NCBI GenBank assembly: GCA_019744815.1
Contig: JAIEUA010000001.1
Coordinates: 186,001 to 250,000, forward strand
DNA from: Phycisphaerales bacterium
GTDB taxonomy: Bacteria > Planctomycetota > Phycisphaerae > Phycisphaerales > UBA1924
Direction: 5' to 3'
Length of the DNA stretch: 64,000 bases
Position 1 is the stretch's first letter. Each line of letters begins with the position of its first letter. Of the stretch, positions 8,807-16,791 are shown one piece after another. The notes beneath the pieces were generated by a model, which was not told the origin of the DNA, made no database searches, and saw only the letters and a list, made by a program, of their open reading frames with translations. The position numbers and the translations under genes are program-made.

Positions 8807-10186
8807 TCATTCGTCGAGCACCTCAAGAAAGCCTCGCGACCAATCGTGCACATCGTGCCGACGCACGTTGGAGCGGAGCATCGCCATCCGCATGCGTTGC
8901 TCTTCCTCGGGCATCCGCACCGCCTGCACGATCGTCTTCTTCAGCGTCTCCACGTCACGGGGATTCACAAGCAGCGCCCGACGCAGCTCGCGTGCCGCGC
9001 CGGCAAACTCGCTGAGCACCAACACACCCGTGCCATCGTCGCGGCACATCACGTACTCCTTCGCAACCAGATTCATCCCGTCACGCAGCGGCGTGACCAG
9101 CATCACGTCCGCCGCGAGGTAGTAGGCCACCAGCTCCTCACGCGACAGCGAACGCCGGAAGTAATGCACCGCCACCTTCCCGGGCATGCTGAACTCGCCG
9201 TTGATCCGGCCGACCATGCCCTCGACCTCGCGCCGGGTCTCCTCATAGCCCGGCACCGACTCGCGGCTCGGCACCGCGATCTGCACCATCACGCACTCGT
9301 TCACCGACAGCTTGCGATCCTGCAGCAGCTCGTGAAACGCGGCAAGCCGCAACGGAATGCCCTTGGTGTAATCGAGCCGATCGACGCCCAGAAGCAGCTT
9401 GCGCCCGGCGAGCTGCTGCTTGATCTCCGCCGACTTGCGTCGGACCGAGGGCGACGCCGCGATCTTCTCGAACTCCGCCGACGGAATCGAGATCGGGCAG
9501 GCCATCACCCGCACGCTGCGCCGGTCGATGGTCAGCTCTCGCTCGGTTCCCTCCGCGCCCGCGTACCGCTTGGCCACTCGAACAAAGTTCTCCGCGCTCG
9601 CCTGGGTCTGGAACCCGATCACATCGGCCCCCAGCAGCCCGCGCAGGATCGCGCTCCGCCAAGGCAGCCACGCGAAGAGCTCGTCCGGCGGGAACGGGAT
9701 GTGCAGGAAGAACCCGATCCGCGAGGAGGGCTTGCGCTCGCGGATCATCCGCGGCACGAGCTGCAACTGATAGTCGTGCACCCAGATCACGCCCTTGCGA
9801 CGCGACGCACGGGCCGCCGCAGCCGCGAACCGCTGGTTCACAGCGATATACGGATCCCACCACGCGCGGTGAAACTCCGGATTCACAATCGCATCGTGAT
9901 AGAGCGGCCAGAGCGTGGTGTTGCAGAAGCCGTGGTAGTAGCGATCCACCTCGCCGCGCGACAACGCCACCGCGCGCACCTCAATCGGCCCCGCCCGACC
10001 CGGACGCGGCGCAGGCCCCGCCCCGCCGTCCCACCCGATCCACACACCCCCGCGCTCCTCCATCACCGGCGCCACCGCCGACACCAACCCGCCCGGGCTG
10101 CGCTCCCACCGCGCGCCCGCACCCTCCCCGACCCGCGACGCGGGCAATCGATTGGCAACAACGACAAGCCGCGGCGGTGACTTCAT
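8807..10186 (-). CDS. otsA: Trehalose-6-phosphate synthase
   Basis: Transfers glucose from a nucleotide sugar to glucose-6-phosphate in the cytoplasm (GT20 family). The start at 10186 gives MKSPPRLVVVANRLPAS, the usual N-terminus of the family; the extra 30 residues in the track lack homology. Seen motifs: SPGGLVSAV (nucleotide-sugar loop), VWIHDYQLQLVP-like VIWVHDYQLQLVPRMI, FFLHIPFPPDELFAWLP, GVDRLDYTKGIPLRL and TPLRDGMNLVAKEYV. Length 459 is normal. Its stop overlaps or abuts the phosphatase-GH15 gene, so both steps of the OtsA/OtsB route come from one transcript. Confidence 0.96.
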   Translation of the reverse strand: MKSPPRLVVVANRLPASRVGEGAGARWERSPGGLVSAVAPVMEERGGVWIGWDGGAGPAPRPGRAGPIEVRAVALSRGEVDRYYHGFCNTTLWPLYHDAIVNPEFHRAWWDPYIAVNQRFAAAAARASRRKGVIWVHDYQLQLVPRMIRERKPSSRIGFFLHIPFPPDELFAWLPWRSAILRGLLGADVIGFQTQASAENFVRVAKRYAGAEGTERELTIDRRSVRVMACPISIPSAEFEKIAASPSVRRKSAEIKQQLAGRKLLLGVDRLDYTKGIPLRLAAFHELLQDRKLSVNECVMVQIAVPSRESVPGYEETRREVEGMVGRINGEFSMPGKVAVHYFRRSLSREELVAYYLAADVMLVTPLRDGMNLVAKEYVMCRDDGTGVLVLSEFAGAARELRRALLVNPRDVETLKKTIVQAVRMPEEEQRMRMAMLRSNVRRHDVHDWSRGFLEVLDE

Positions 10187-10582
10187 GCACTGAATCGCCT
10201 TTCCCGTCGCAGCGGCGACGGACGAGCCAAGTTGATCAAGTGCGCAGCGCCACACCGAACGCGCACGCGGATACATCGGTGTACGCCCGCGAGCCGAACG
10301 GGTTCAGGAAAAGTCCGAGATCACAATCACGCTGGATGCCACCGCTTGAATGGCTTAAGGCGAAAGCAGCGTGAGAGCGACTCGCAGAAAGAGGTGCCAT
10401 CAGTCCGCCGGCTCGGCGGCGCGACTGATGCGGCGCGGCGTCGACGCCCAAGCTCCAGACGCACCAGTCGCGCGGCTCCGAGCACCCGCGGACTGGTGGC
10501 ACCTTCGGATGGCTCGCGAACAAGACCACGCTCGCACAGCTGCAAAGAGCGAGGACGCCCCGGCTCGCTCAAGAAGCGTCGC
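10187..10582. other. Intergenic region between otsA and manA with repeat fragments
   Basis: Holds a fragment of the GGTGCC palindromic family at about 10336-10370, a full copy of the GGTGCCATCAGTC element (10393-10503) and a lone family-A arm (about 10549-10571). No credible gene; the ORFs 10232-10756 and 10327-10782 cross the repeat and the end of manA. Confidence 0.6.
10393..10503. repeat. Palindromic doublet, family B, copy 1
   Basis: 111 bp from GGTGCCATCAGTCCGCCGG to GCGGACTGGTGGCACC. The left half folds as CATCAGTC...GACTGATG with an inner CCGCCG-GCT-CGGCGG; the right half as CACCAGTC...GACTGGTG. The outer ends are inverted to each other. Near copy at 19596-19708. Confidence 0.8.
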
Positions 10583-11638
10583 TCACGAAACGTCGACCAC
10601 CAACGCGGTGACATCGCTCGTCGCAACCAACACCGCACCCGGCACGAGCGCCGCGGGCACGAGTCCCGTCTGTCCCCGTGTGATGCGTTCATCACCGGCC
10701 GCGGTGCGGACCGCTCCGCTGCCCGCGAGCACCGTGAACGCGTGCGCCCGCGTTGAGGCACCCGCCGCGTTCGAGTCCGCAATCGCGATCGACTCCCCCG
10801 CCTTCAGCCGCACCTCGTCGACGCGGAAGAACTCGGTCGTCACCAGCCTGCCGCGCTTCGCGCCGGGGGCGAGCTTCGCCAACGCCGGGGCCGGACCGAA
10901 ATCCGTGCATTCCACGCTCTGCGCGACATGCAGCTCCCGCCCCTTGCGGCCGTACTCCTTCGCCCAGTCGTACACCCGGAACGTCGTATCACTCGGCGTC
11001 TGCACCTCGGCGACGACGACGCCTGCGCCGAGCGCGTGGATCGTGCCGCTGGGTAGGTTGTGACATTCGCCGACGATCGCCGGCACCGCCTGCATCACCT
11101 CGGGCACGCGCTCCTCGCGGATCGCACGCTCGAGATCCGCCCGCGTCACGCCGGGCTTGAGGCCCTTGAAGATCACCGGCTCGTGCATCTGTCCACCGGG
11201 GCCCGCGACCTTCGCCGTGTGCAGGATGTACCAGCACTCGGTCTTGAGGTTCGCCCCCGGGTTGGCCTTCGCGTACGCGGGAGAGGGATGCACCTGAATC
11301 GACAGATGCTCGCGGGCATCGAGGAACTTCACCAAGAGTGGAAACGCCCCCACGCCGTCGCGGGTCGCCGACGCTTTCGTCGCACCAAGCAGATCGCGCC
11401 CCCACTGCTGCACCGCATCACGAATCGTCTTCCCCGCGAGCGGCCCGTTGATGATCTTCGAATGCTCCGCCCCGCCGCCGCCGCCGGAGACGCTGGTCGA
11501 ATCCAGGTCCGCCAACTCCCACGACTCGCCGATGTTCCCGGCGGGCAGCGTCTTGCCCAACGCCTCGAGCGCGCGGCCGCCCCAGACTTTGTCCTTGAAG
11601 ATGGGGGCGAACAGCAGCGGATACGGCGTCGAAGTCAT
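10583..11638 (-). CDS. manA: Mannose-6-phosphate isomerase, class I
   Basis: Interconverts mannose-6-P and fructose-6-P with a catalytic zinc, feeding mannose metabolism and GDP-mannose synthesis. Family landmarks: LLFAPIFKDKVWGGRALEAL, GESWELAD near residue 40, the metal-binding HLSIQVHPSPAYAK and KTECWYIL, then GTIHALGAGVVVAEVQTPSD and TTFRVYDW in the cupin core. 351 residues is in the range of the short Bacillus/planctomycete type. It stands alone, between repeat-rich gaps. Confidence 0.93.
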   Translation of the reverse strand: MTSTPYPLLFAPIFKDKVWGGRALEALGKTLPAGNIGESWELADLDSTSVSGGGGGAEHSKIINGPLAGKTIRDAVQQWGRDLLGATKASATRDGVGAFPLLVKFLDAREHLSIQVHPSPAYAKANPGANLKTECWYILHTAKVAGPGGQMHEPVIFKGLKPGVTRADLERAIREERVPEVMQAVPAIVGECHNLPSGTIHALGAGVVVAEVQTPSDTTFRVYDWAKEYGRKGRELHVAQSVECTDFGPAPALAKLAPGAKRGRLVTTEFFRVDEVRLKAGESIAIADSNAAGASTRAHAFTVLAGSGAVRTAAGDERITRGQTGLVPAALVPGAVLVATSDVTALVVDVS

Positions 11639-11657
11639 GGATTCATCATCGGCGCTT

Positions 11658-11746
11658 CGGGGGCGGGGGCTTCCAGCCCCCGCGCGATGACATGTTTGGA
11701 ACGCAAAACCGTCTGGCGCCGGGGCCTGGAAGGCCCCGCCCCCAAG
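11658..11746. repeat. Palindromic element with GGGGGCGGGGG arms
   Basis: Left arm GGGGGCGGGGGCTTCCAGCC, right arm GGCCTGGAAGGCCCCGCCCC, about 35 bp of AT-richer interior (ATGACATGTTTGGAACGC). It lies between manA and fabZ on the minus strand and could act as a terminator for fabZ. Confidence 0.6.
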
Positions 11747-11761
11747 GCTTGCCCCGCCGCT

Positions 11762-12316
11762 TCAGGCTTCCATGCTCATCCCGCTGATCCGGGCGCTGAA
11801 CGCGAGCTTGCCCTCGACCACGCCCTGCACGTCGCTGATGAACCGCCGCCGGTTCCGCTTCACCTCTTGACACAAGATGAACAGATCGCGGTCCGGCTCC
11901 ACCATGCTGCGGAACACGCACTCGTCGATCCGCAGGAACACAGCCAAGGTCGGCTTGCCGATCCGGGCGTTGTACAGGTAGCACGCCAGCTGCGCCGCCG
12001 TCTCCACCATCAGGACGCCGGGCATAATCGGACGCCCCGGGAAGTGTCCCGCGGCCCAGAACTCCGTCTTCCGCGCGTGGTGCACGCCCACGCCCTTTGA
12101 CGCGTCCTCGTTCCGCCACACCACCCCGTCGAGCAGAGCCATGTCCCCGCGGTGCGGGTTCCACGTCTCCAGCTCCTTCTTGGTGACGACGATCTTGGTC
12201 AGGTCGACGCCCGACAGATCAAACAGCAGCTTGCTCGGCGCGCTCTGCGACTCGTCCTCGTTCCCAAGGACCGCCGCCGACCCGCTCGGGCTTGCCTCAG
12301 CTGGGCTTCTCGACAT
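11762..12316 (-). CDS. fabZ: FabZ-type 3-hydroxyacyl-ACP dehydratase
   Basis: Dehydrates 3-hydroxyacyl-ACP in type II fatty-acid synthesis, or acts on hydroxymyristoyl chains. The hot-dog fold signature AAGHFPGRPIMPGVLMVETAAQLACY carries the catalytic His and Glu in the expected places. At 184 residues it is about 30-40 longer than E. coli FabZ through an N-terminal extension that includes LLFDLSGVDLTKIVVTKKELE, typical of planctomycete relatives. The start overlaps the end of the Hc1 gene by 20 bp, so translation is probably coupled. A close alternative would be an acyl-ACP dehydratase paralogue not used in bulk fatty-acid synthesis. Confidence 0.88.
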   Translation of the reverse strand: MSRSPAEASPSGSAAVLGNEDESQSAPSKLLFDLSGVDLTKIVVTKKELETWNPHRGDMALLDGVVWRNEDASKGVGVHHARKTEFWAAGHFPGRPIMPGVLMVETAAQLACYLYNARIGKPTLAVFLRIDECVFRSMVEPDRDLFILCQEVKRNRRRFISDVQGVVEGKLAFSARISGMSMEA

Positions 12317-12479
12317 CTTTCTTTTCCAGCACCGTCTCGCGAATCTCCTGCGCCGCGGCCTTCACGTCCTGCATGGCCTTGCGCACCCGCGTCCCGGCGG
12401 CCTTGTTCCCGCCGTCAAACTTCAGCACATCGGCCTCGGCCTCGGCAACGATCTTCTTCAATTTCTCAAAGGCTTCCAC
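12297..12479 (-). CDS. Histone H1-like protein, Hc1 family
   Basis: 60 residues: VEAFEKLKKIVAEAEADVLK, then FDGGNKAAGTRVRKAMQDVK and AAAQEIRETVLEKK. The GGNKAAGTRVRK(A/T)MQD block matches the chlamydial/planctomycete Hc1 family, small DNA-binding nucleoid proteins thought to compact DNA. It is a GTG start with AGGAG about ten bases upstream, and a TAGAAT hexamer lies some 60 bp upstream (12540-12545). The stop falls within fabZ, 20 bp past the fabZ start. The acidic balance of this copy (many D/E) is higher than in the classic Lys-rich Hc1, so nucleic-acid binding is inferred rather than shown. Confidence 0.82.
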   Translation of the reverse strand: MEAFEKLKKIVAEAEADVLKFDGGNKAAGTRVRKAMQDVKAAAQEIRETVLEKKDVEKPS

Positions 12480-12619
12480 GGTTGGCAGCTCCTGATTTCA
12501 CAACGTCGCTTGCGGGCGGACTCCCCCGCCCAGGTCGGCATTCTAGGACGCCATTTCGTCCGCGTTGATCGGACACTGTTCGGGGCACCCTCGCGCCCCC
12601 TCACCCCCACACCCCCACA

Positions 12620-12716
12620 GCGAGCCGGGGCGTCCTCGCCCCGGTGCCGTGGAACCCAATCGAGAGCACCGTGCAAGGTTCGAAGGGCAGCCCGGACCAC
12701 AGACGCCCCGGCTCGC
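12620..12716. repeat. REPIN-like inverted doublet, family A, copy 2
   Basis: 97 bp. Left arm identical to copy 1 at 470; the right arm keeps GACGCCCCGGCTCGC but has substitutions at its inner end. The interior is unrelated to copies 1 and 3. Sits between the Hc1 promoter and the end of the kinase-like gene. Confidence 0.75.
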
Positions 12717-12749
12717 GGACTCATCGGCCCTCGAACAAGACGCCATTCC

Positions 12750-13736
12750 CTAATGCACCAACCGCGGCAGCGTCCGCTCCAGCACCTCCAGCGCCGCCGC
12801 TAGGTACTTGGGATGCCCCTCCCGATCCATGAACGCCGGCGACACCGCCGCCATGAACACCCTCCGCAAGTTCGCGTACTCGGGATACTCCGAATCCACC
12901 TTCGCTCCCCGCTCCTTCCGCAGCTGCGCCAGCGCCGTCACCGGCTTCACGCCGTGCAAGTAATCCGGCGCCGCCCAGTACTGCCGCTCCAGGTACACCG
13001 CGTCCTCCACCCAGTGCCCCGCGTGCACCATCCCCAGATCGATGATCACGCACGACCCGCCCCCCTCCCGCGGCCGGGCCAAGCGCATCACGTTCCCCGG
13101 GTGCAGATCCCCGTGGCACCAGCAGTTCAAAGGACGCGACTCCCACCGCGCCATGAGCTTGGGCAAGAACTTCGTCACCTGCTTCACCGCTTCGTTCCAC
13201 CGCTGGCTCTCGGCGATCGCCCCGGCGTGGCACACCTCGCGGGCCTTCGCCAGCGTCCCCATCCAGTCCAACACCTTGGGCTTTTCCGGCTTCGGACCCA
13301 CCCGCAGCGCCGCCTCGTGGAAATCCGCCGCCGCCCGGATCACGTCCGCCGCATCCCCGTCTTTCATCCGCGCCGGAAGCGAAGTGCCCTGCACGCGCTC
13401 CTCCACGATCCACGCAAAGTCGTAGCTGCCCAGCTCGGTCCCGCTCGCGTACACCCGCGGCGTCGGCGCCCGCAGCTTCGCGTCCCCCAAGAGCGACGTC
13501 CACCGGTGCTCCGCCGGGCCCAGCGGGAGCTTCACGATCACCTCGGCTGCACCCTCGCCGTCACGCCACACCGCGCTGCCCGTCGCGCTCCCGCTGTTGG
13601 ACCACGCCGCCTGGAACCACGTCACCTCCGACAAGCACCCGCCGCAGCAATCCCGCAGCGTCGGCTCGAGGGCACGAGCCAGCGACGAGGTATCCGTCGA
13701 AGCGATCCGGCGGCTGTGTGGATCGAGATAGCTCAT
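12750..13736 (-). CDS. Aminoglycoside phosphotransferase-fold kinase
   Basis: 328 residues of the APH/choline-kinase fold. The catalytic loop is WCHGDLHPGNVMRLARP and the metal-binding segment is CVIIDLGMVHAGHW, in place of the more common IDW/DFG form. YDFAWIVEERVQGTSLPARM matches the hinge region. It probably phosphorylates a small hydroxylated substrate, sugar or amine; there is no reason to call it drug resistance. It starts 24 bp after the rsmA stop on the same strand, so it is likely in the same operon. Confidence 0.82.
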   Translation of the reverse strand: MSYLDPHSRRIASTDTSSLARALEPTLRDCCGGCLSEVTWFQAAWSNSGSATGSAVWRDGEGAAEVIVKLPLGPAEHRWTSLLGDAKLRAPTPRVYASGTELGSYDFAWIVEERVQGTSLPARMKDGDAADVIRAAADFHEAALRVGPKPEKPKVLDWMGTLAKAREVCHAGAIAESQRWNEAVKQVTKFLPKLMARWESRPLNCWCHGDLHPGNVMRLARPREGGGSCVIIDLGMVHAGHWVEDAVYLERQYWAAPDYLHGVKPVTALAQLRKERGAKVDSEYPEYANLRRVFMAAVSPAFMDREGHPKYLAAALEVLERTLPRLVH

Positions 13737-13760
13737 GCAGCAGCGACAACGATCGTTCGA

Positions 13761-14636
13761 TCAAGATACCGCGCCGGTTCGACCACCGCCAGACTCCACC
13801 GCCAGAAGAAGCTCCAACAACTGCGCCGCCGACAGGTTCTCGGCCCGCGTCTTGGCGTCGATCCCCTCCGGGTATGCGAATGGCTCGCGAACATCGAACC
13901 GATCCCGCAAAACCCCCCCGATCTGCTTGCGCCTCTGCTCGAACAGCAATTGCACAAAGTCCGCCAACGCGTGCGTCTGCGGGGTCAAGGCTTCCCCCAG
14001 CCGCACCGCCGAACACATCGCGCTCGTCACCTCCGGCCTCGGCCAGAAACACTCCGGCGGCAGCTTCGCGATCGACTTCACACTCGCCGTCGCCGTCGCG
14101 ATGATCGACAAAGGCCCGTACTCCTTCGTCCCCGGCTTGGCCCCCAGGCGATCCGCCACCTCCTTCTGCACCGTCACATACAACCCGGCGCAGTTGGGAT
14201 AGTCCAGCAGCAGGTTCGTCATCAGCGGCGTCGCGCACCCATACGGCAAGTTCGCCACCAGCTTGAACGACGACAGCGGCAGCAGAATCTCCCGCAAAGT
14301 CGGATGCAGCGCCCGCTTCCCGTCCAGGCAGTCCCCCTTGATCAACCGGAAGCTCCCCGCTCGCTTGGCCTCCACCAGCCGCTCTTCCAGCAGCGCCGCC
14401 AACCCGTCGTCCAGCTCGCACGCGATCACCCGCACCCCGCGGATCAAGAGCTCCTCGGTCAGGACGCCCGTCCCGGGGCCGACCTCCAGGGCCACATCAC
14501 CGGGCTTGAGGTCCGCCGCGTCCGCCAGCTTCTTCACCAGGTTGTGGTCGACCAGGAAGTTCTGCCCCAGCGACTTCTTGGGCGCGAGCCCGCGGGTCGC
14601 GAGCAGATCCTTGATGGTGGTGAGCGTCTGGTGCAA
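13761..14636 (-). CDS. rsmA: 16S rRNA (adenine1518/1519-N6) dimethyltransferase
   Basis: Dimethylates two adjacent adenosines in helix 45 of 16S rRNA, a late step in 30S assembly. Seen: KKSLGQNFLVDHNLVKKL at the N-terminus, the SAM-binding motif ALEVGPGTGVLTEELL, VIACELDDGLAALL, and the catalytic motif IV LVANLPYGCATPL. The C-terminal domain keeps RRKQIGGVLRDRF. 291 residues is normal. The start codon is TTG at 14636; a TATGTT hexamer lies about 31 bp upstream. Confidence 0.95.
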   Translation of the reverse strand: MHQTLTTIKDLLATRGLAPKKSLGQNFLVDHNLVKKLADAADLKPGDVALEVGPGTGVLTEELLIRGVRVIACELDDGLAALLEERLVEAKRAGSFRLIKGDCLDGKRALHPTLREILLPLSSFKLVANLPYGCATPLMTNLLLDYPNCAGLYVTVQKEVADRLGAKPGTKEYGPLSIIATATASVKSIAKLPPECFWPRPEVTSAMCSAVRLGEALTPQTHALADFVQLLFEQRRKQIGGVLRDRFDVREPFAYPEGIDAKTRAENLSAAQLLELLLAVESGGGRTGAVS

Positions 14637-14854
14637 GGGCGTCTCGGGTCGGGCCGTGGATCACAACATAGGCAAACCCGACCGGCCTGATTCGGCACGT
14701 TCCCGTACGACCGGACCCCAAATCCTGCGAAGATTGCAAAAGAACCATACAAGCCTCTTCCCAAGAGGCCGATCCTTCCGGTATGCTGCGCTCGTACAAG
14801 TCCGCGGGGCAGGATCGCCCCGTCGCCGAGAGACCTCCACGGACGGAGAGATCG

Positions 14855-16564
14855 ATGTCGAAGCTGCTCACCCGCGCCAACGGTTCAGGCCACCCCGCTG
14901 CCTCCGACGCGGCACCCGCGCTCTCCGGGCCCAGCGCCAACCCCAGCGCCAACCCCAGCGCCAAATCGACGCCAGAAAAAGCCAAGCCCACCGTGCCAAG
15001 CAAGACAACCGAATCAGACACGTCCAAGTCCGCACCCGCCGGCGCCAACGCCGAGCTCACCACGGGCAAGCCCGACCGCGCCCGCAAAGCCCCGCCCGGC
15101 TCCACCACCCAGAACCAGGCCCAGGCCGCCGCCGCCGACGAACTCCTCGTCAAGACCTTCGTCCTCGACACCAACATCCTGCTTCACAACCCAAGCGCGC
15201 TGTTCGTCTTCCAGGAACACAACGTCGTCATCCCCTTCGCCGTCATCAGCGAGCTCGACAAGATGAAGCGCAAGGAGGATGACCTCGGGCGCAACGCCCG
15301 TGAGTGCATCCGCCACCTCGACCGCCTCCGGGCCGCCGGCCGCCTCCTCGACGGCGTCAACTGGGGCGAGCTCGCCCCCAAGGCCGGCACCGCGGCCAGC
15401 ACCGGGATCAACGGCAAGACCGGCACCATCCGCATCGACATCATCGATCACTCCCGCCCCGAGGCCATCAAGGAGGACATGCCCGACAACCGCATCATCG
15501 CGGTCGCGCTCTCCCTCCACCGCGCCGGGGCTCGCACCGTCTTCGTCTCCAAGGACCTCGCCGCCCGCATCAAGGCCGACAGCCTCGGCGTCAAGACCGA
15601 AGACTTCGCCAACCAGCGCGTCGACGCCGACCGGCTCTACACCGGCTTCGTCAACGCCGACGTCGAAGGCTCGCTCATCGACGAGCTCTACAAGGACCGC
15701 CTCCTCGAGATCCCGCGGCTGCAGCCCAACCTCCTCGCCACCGACGAGATGGGCAACCAGTACGAACGCGAGCTCCTCGCCAACCAGTTCGTCGTGCTCA
15801 AAGACGAGGCCGACGAGAACCACACCGGCCTGGGCCGTCGCCTCGGCGACACCGATCACGTCATCCCCGTCACCGGCCCCCGCAAGCCCGTCTTCGGCAT
15901 CATGGCTCGCAACGTGCAGCAGACCATGGCCCTCGACCTGCTGATGGACGACGAGATCCGCATGGTCACGCTGCTCGGTAGCGCCGGCACCGGCAAGACG
16001 CTGCTGGCGCTCGCCGCCGGCATGGCCAAAGTCTTCAACGAAGAACGCTACGACAAACTCCTCGTCGCCCGCCCGATCATGCCCATGGGCCGCGACATCG
16101 GCTACCTCCCCGGCGACAAGGACGAAAAGCTCGGCGCGTGGATGCAGCCGATCTTCGACAACCTGTCGTACCTCCTGAGCACCCGCGGCGCGACGATGCA
16201 TCAGGCCGCCGACAGCCACTCGCCCGAGCAGCGGATCCAGAAGCTCATGGCCGACGGCAAGCTGGTGCTCGAGCCCCTCACCTACATCCGCGGCCGCTCC
16301 ATCCCGCATCAGTTCATGATCGTGGACGAAGCCCAGAACCTCACGCCGCACGAGGTGAAGACGATCGCGTCGCGCGTCGGCGAGGGCACGAAGCTCATCC
16401 TCACCGGCGACATCGGGCAGATCGACAACCCGTACCTGGACCAGTCCAGCAACGGCCTGTCCTACGCCGCCGAAAAGATGAAGGGCATCGGCCTCTTCGG
16501 CCACGTCGTCCTCGCCAAGAGCGAACGCAGCGAACTCGCAAGCCTCGCGGCCAGCCGCCTGTAG
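14855..16564 (+). CDS. PIN domain-PhoH ATPase (PhoH2-type)
   Basis: 569 residues from the ATG at 14855, preferred to 14783 because GGAG precedes it and the longer form adds no homology. Residues about 105-265 are a PIN nuclease domain (KTFVLDTNILLHNPSAL, VIPFAVISELDKMKR, DMPDNRIIAVAL with the acidic residues). Residues about 335-560 are a PhoH ATPase: Walker A GSAGTGKTLLAL, RPIMPMGRDIGYLPGD, Walker B FMIVDEAQNLTPHEVK, and LTGDIGQIDNPYLD. PhoH2 proteins are described as ATP-dependent RNA-unwinding nucleases. The first 90 residues are low complexity. TATGCT at 14780-14785 may be the -10, with a 70-base leader. Confidence 0.93.
   Translation: MSKLLTRANGSGHPAASDAAPALSGPSANPSANPSAKSTPEKAKPTVPSKTTESDTSKSAPAGANAELTTGKPDRARKAPPGSTTQNQAQAAAADELLVKTFVLDTNILLHNPSALFVFQEHNVVIPFAVISELDKMKRKEDDLGRNARECIRHLDRLRAAGRLLDGVNWGELAPKAGTAASTGINGKTGTIRIDIIDHSRPEAIKEDMPDNRIIAVALSLHRAGARTVFVSKDLAARIKADSLGVKTEDFANQRVDADRLYTGFVNADVEGSLIDELYKDRLLEIPRLQPNLLATDEMGNQYERELLANQFVVLKDEADENHTGLGRRLGDTDHVIPVTGPRKPVFGIMARNVQQTMALDLLMDDEIRMVTLLGSAGTGKTLLALAAGMAKVFNEERYDKLLVARPIMPMGRDIGYLPGDKDEKLGAWMQPIFDNLSYLLSTRGATMHQAADSHSPEQRIQKLMADGKLVLEPLTYIRGRSIPHQFMIVDEAQNLTPHEVKTIASRVGEGTKLILTGDIGQIDNPYLDQSSNGLSYAAEKMKGIGLFGHVVLAKSERSELASLAASRL
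14932..14964 (+). repeat. 12-bp in-frame tandem repeat in the PhoH2 N-terminus
   Basis: CAGCGCCAACCC-type units repeated 2.75 times encode SANPSANPSAK in the disordered N-terminal segment. Confidence 0.7.
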
Positions 16565-16570
16565 CCCTCA

Positions 16571-16607
16571 CACCAGTGGGACCGGCTTCCAGCCGGTCCA
16601 CGAGCGA
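16571..16607. repeat. CCAGTGGGACCGGC hairpin, half copy of the element at 42539
   Basis: CACCAGTGGGACCGGCTTCC followed by AGCCGGTCC, immediately downstream of the PhoH2 stop. The first 15 bases match the arm of the long inverted repeat upstream of metG. Confidence 0.65.
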
Positions 16608-16791
16608 TCAGTCCCGCGCCATATCGCGACCATCGGTGTGGCGTGGCACGGCCTGAACCGCCTTCTGTTCCATCCGAGCAGGGTGACGTGCGCCACAGCT
16701 CCGCATGGGGTGTGGCATTCCCGACACGCCCTTGCGACCAGCATCACCGCGCATAGTCAATGCACTCTCATGCACTCCCGATCGGGAGCCT

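Noticed and set aside
12750-13736. Antibiotic-resistance kinase
   Set aside because: The APH fold covers many small-molecule kinases and nothing else suggests resistance.
12813-14690. Plus ORF of 625 residues opposite the kinase-like gene and rsmA
   Set aside because: Crosses two real genes in antisense and consists mostly of Arg, His, Pro and Leu.
15014-16504. Minus ORF of 496 residues opposite the PhoH2 gene
   Set aside because: Antisense shadow; the plus strand has Walker motifs and a PIN domain in frame.
14855-16564. Phage or stress-specific gene because of PhoH
   Set aside because: PIN-PhoH2 proteins are common chromosomal genes; no phage genes are near.
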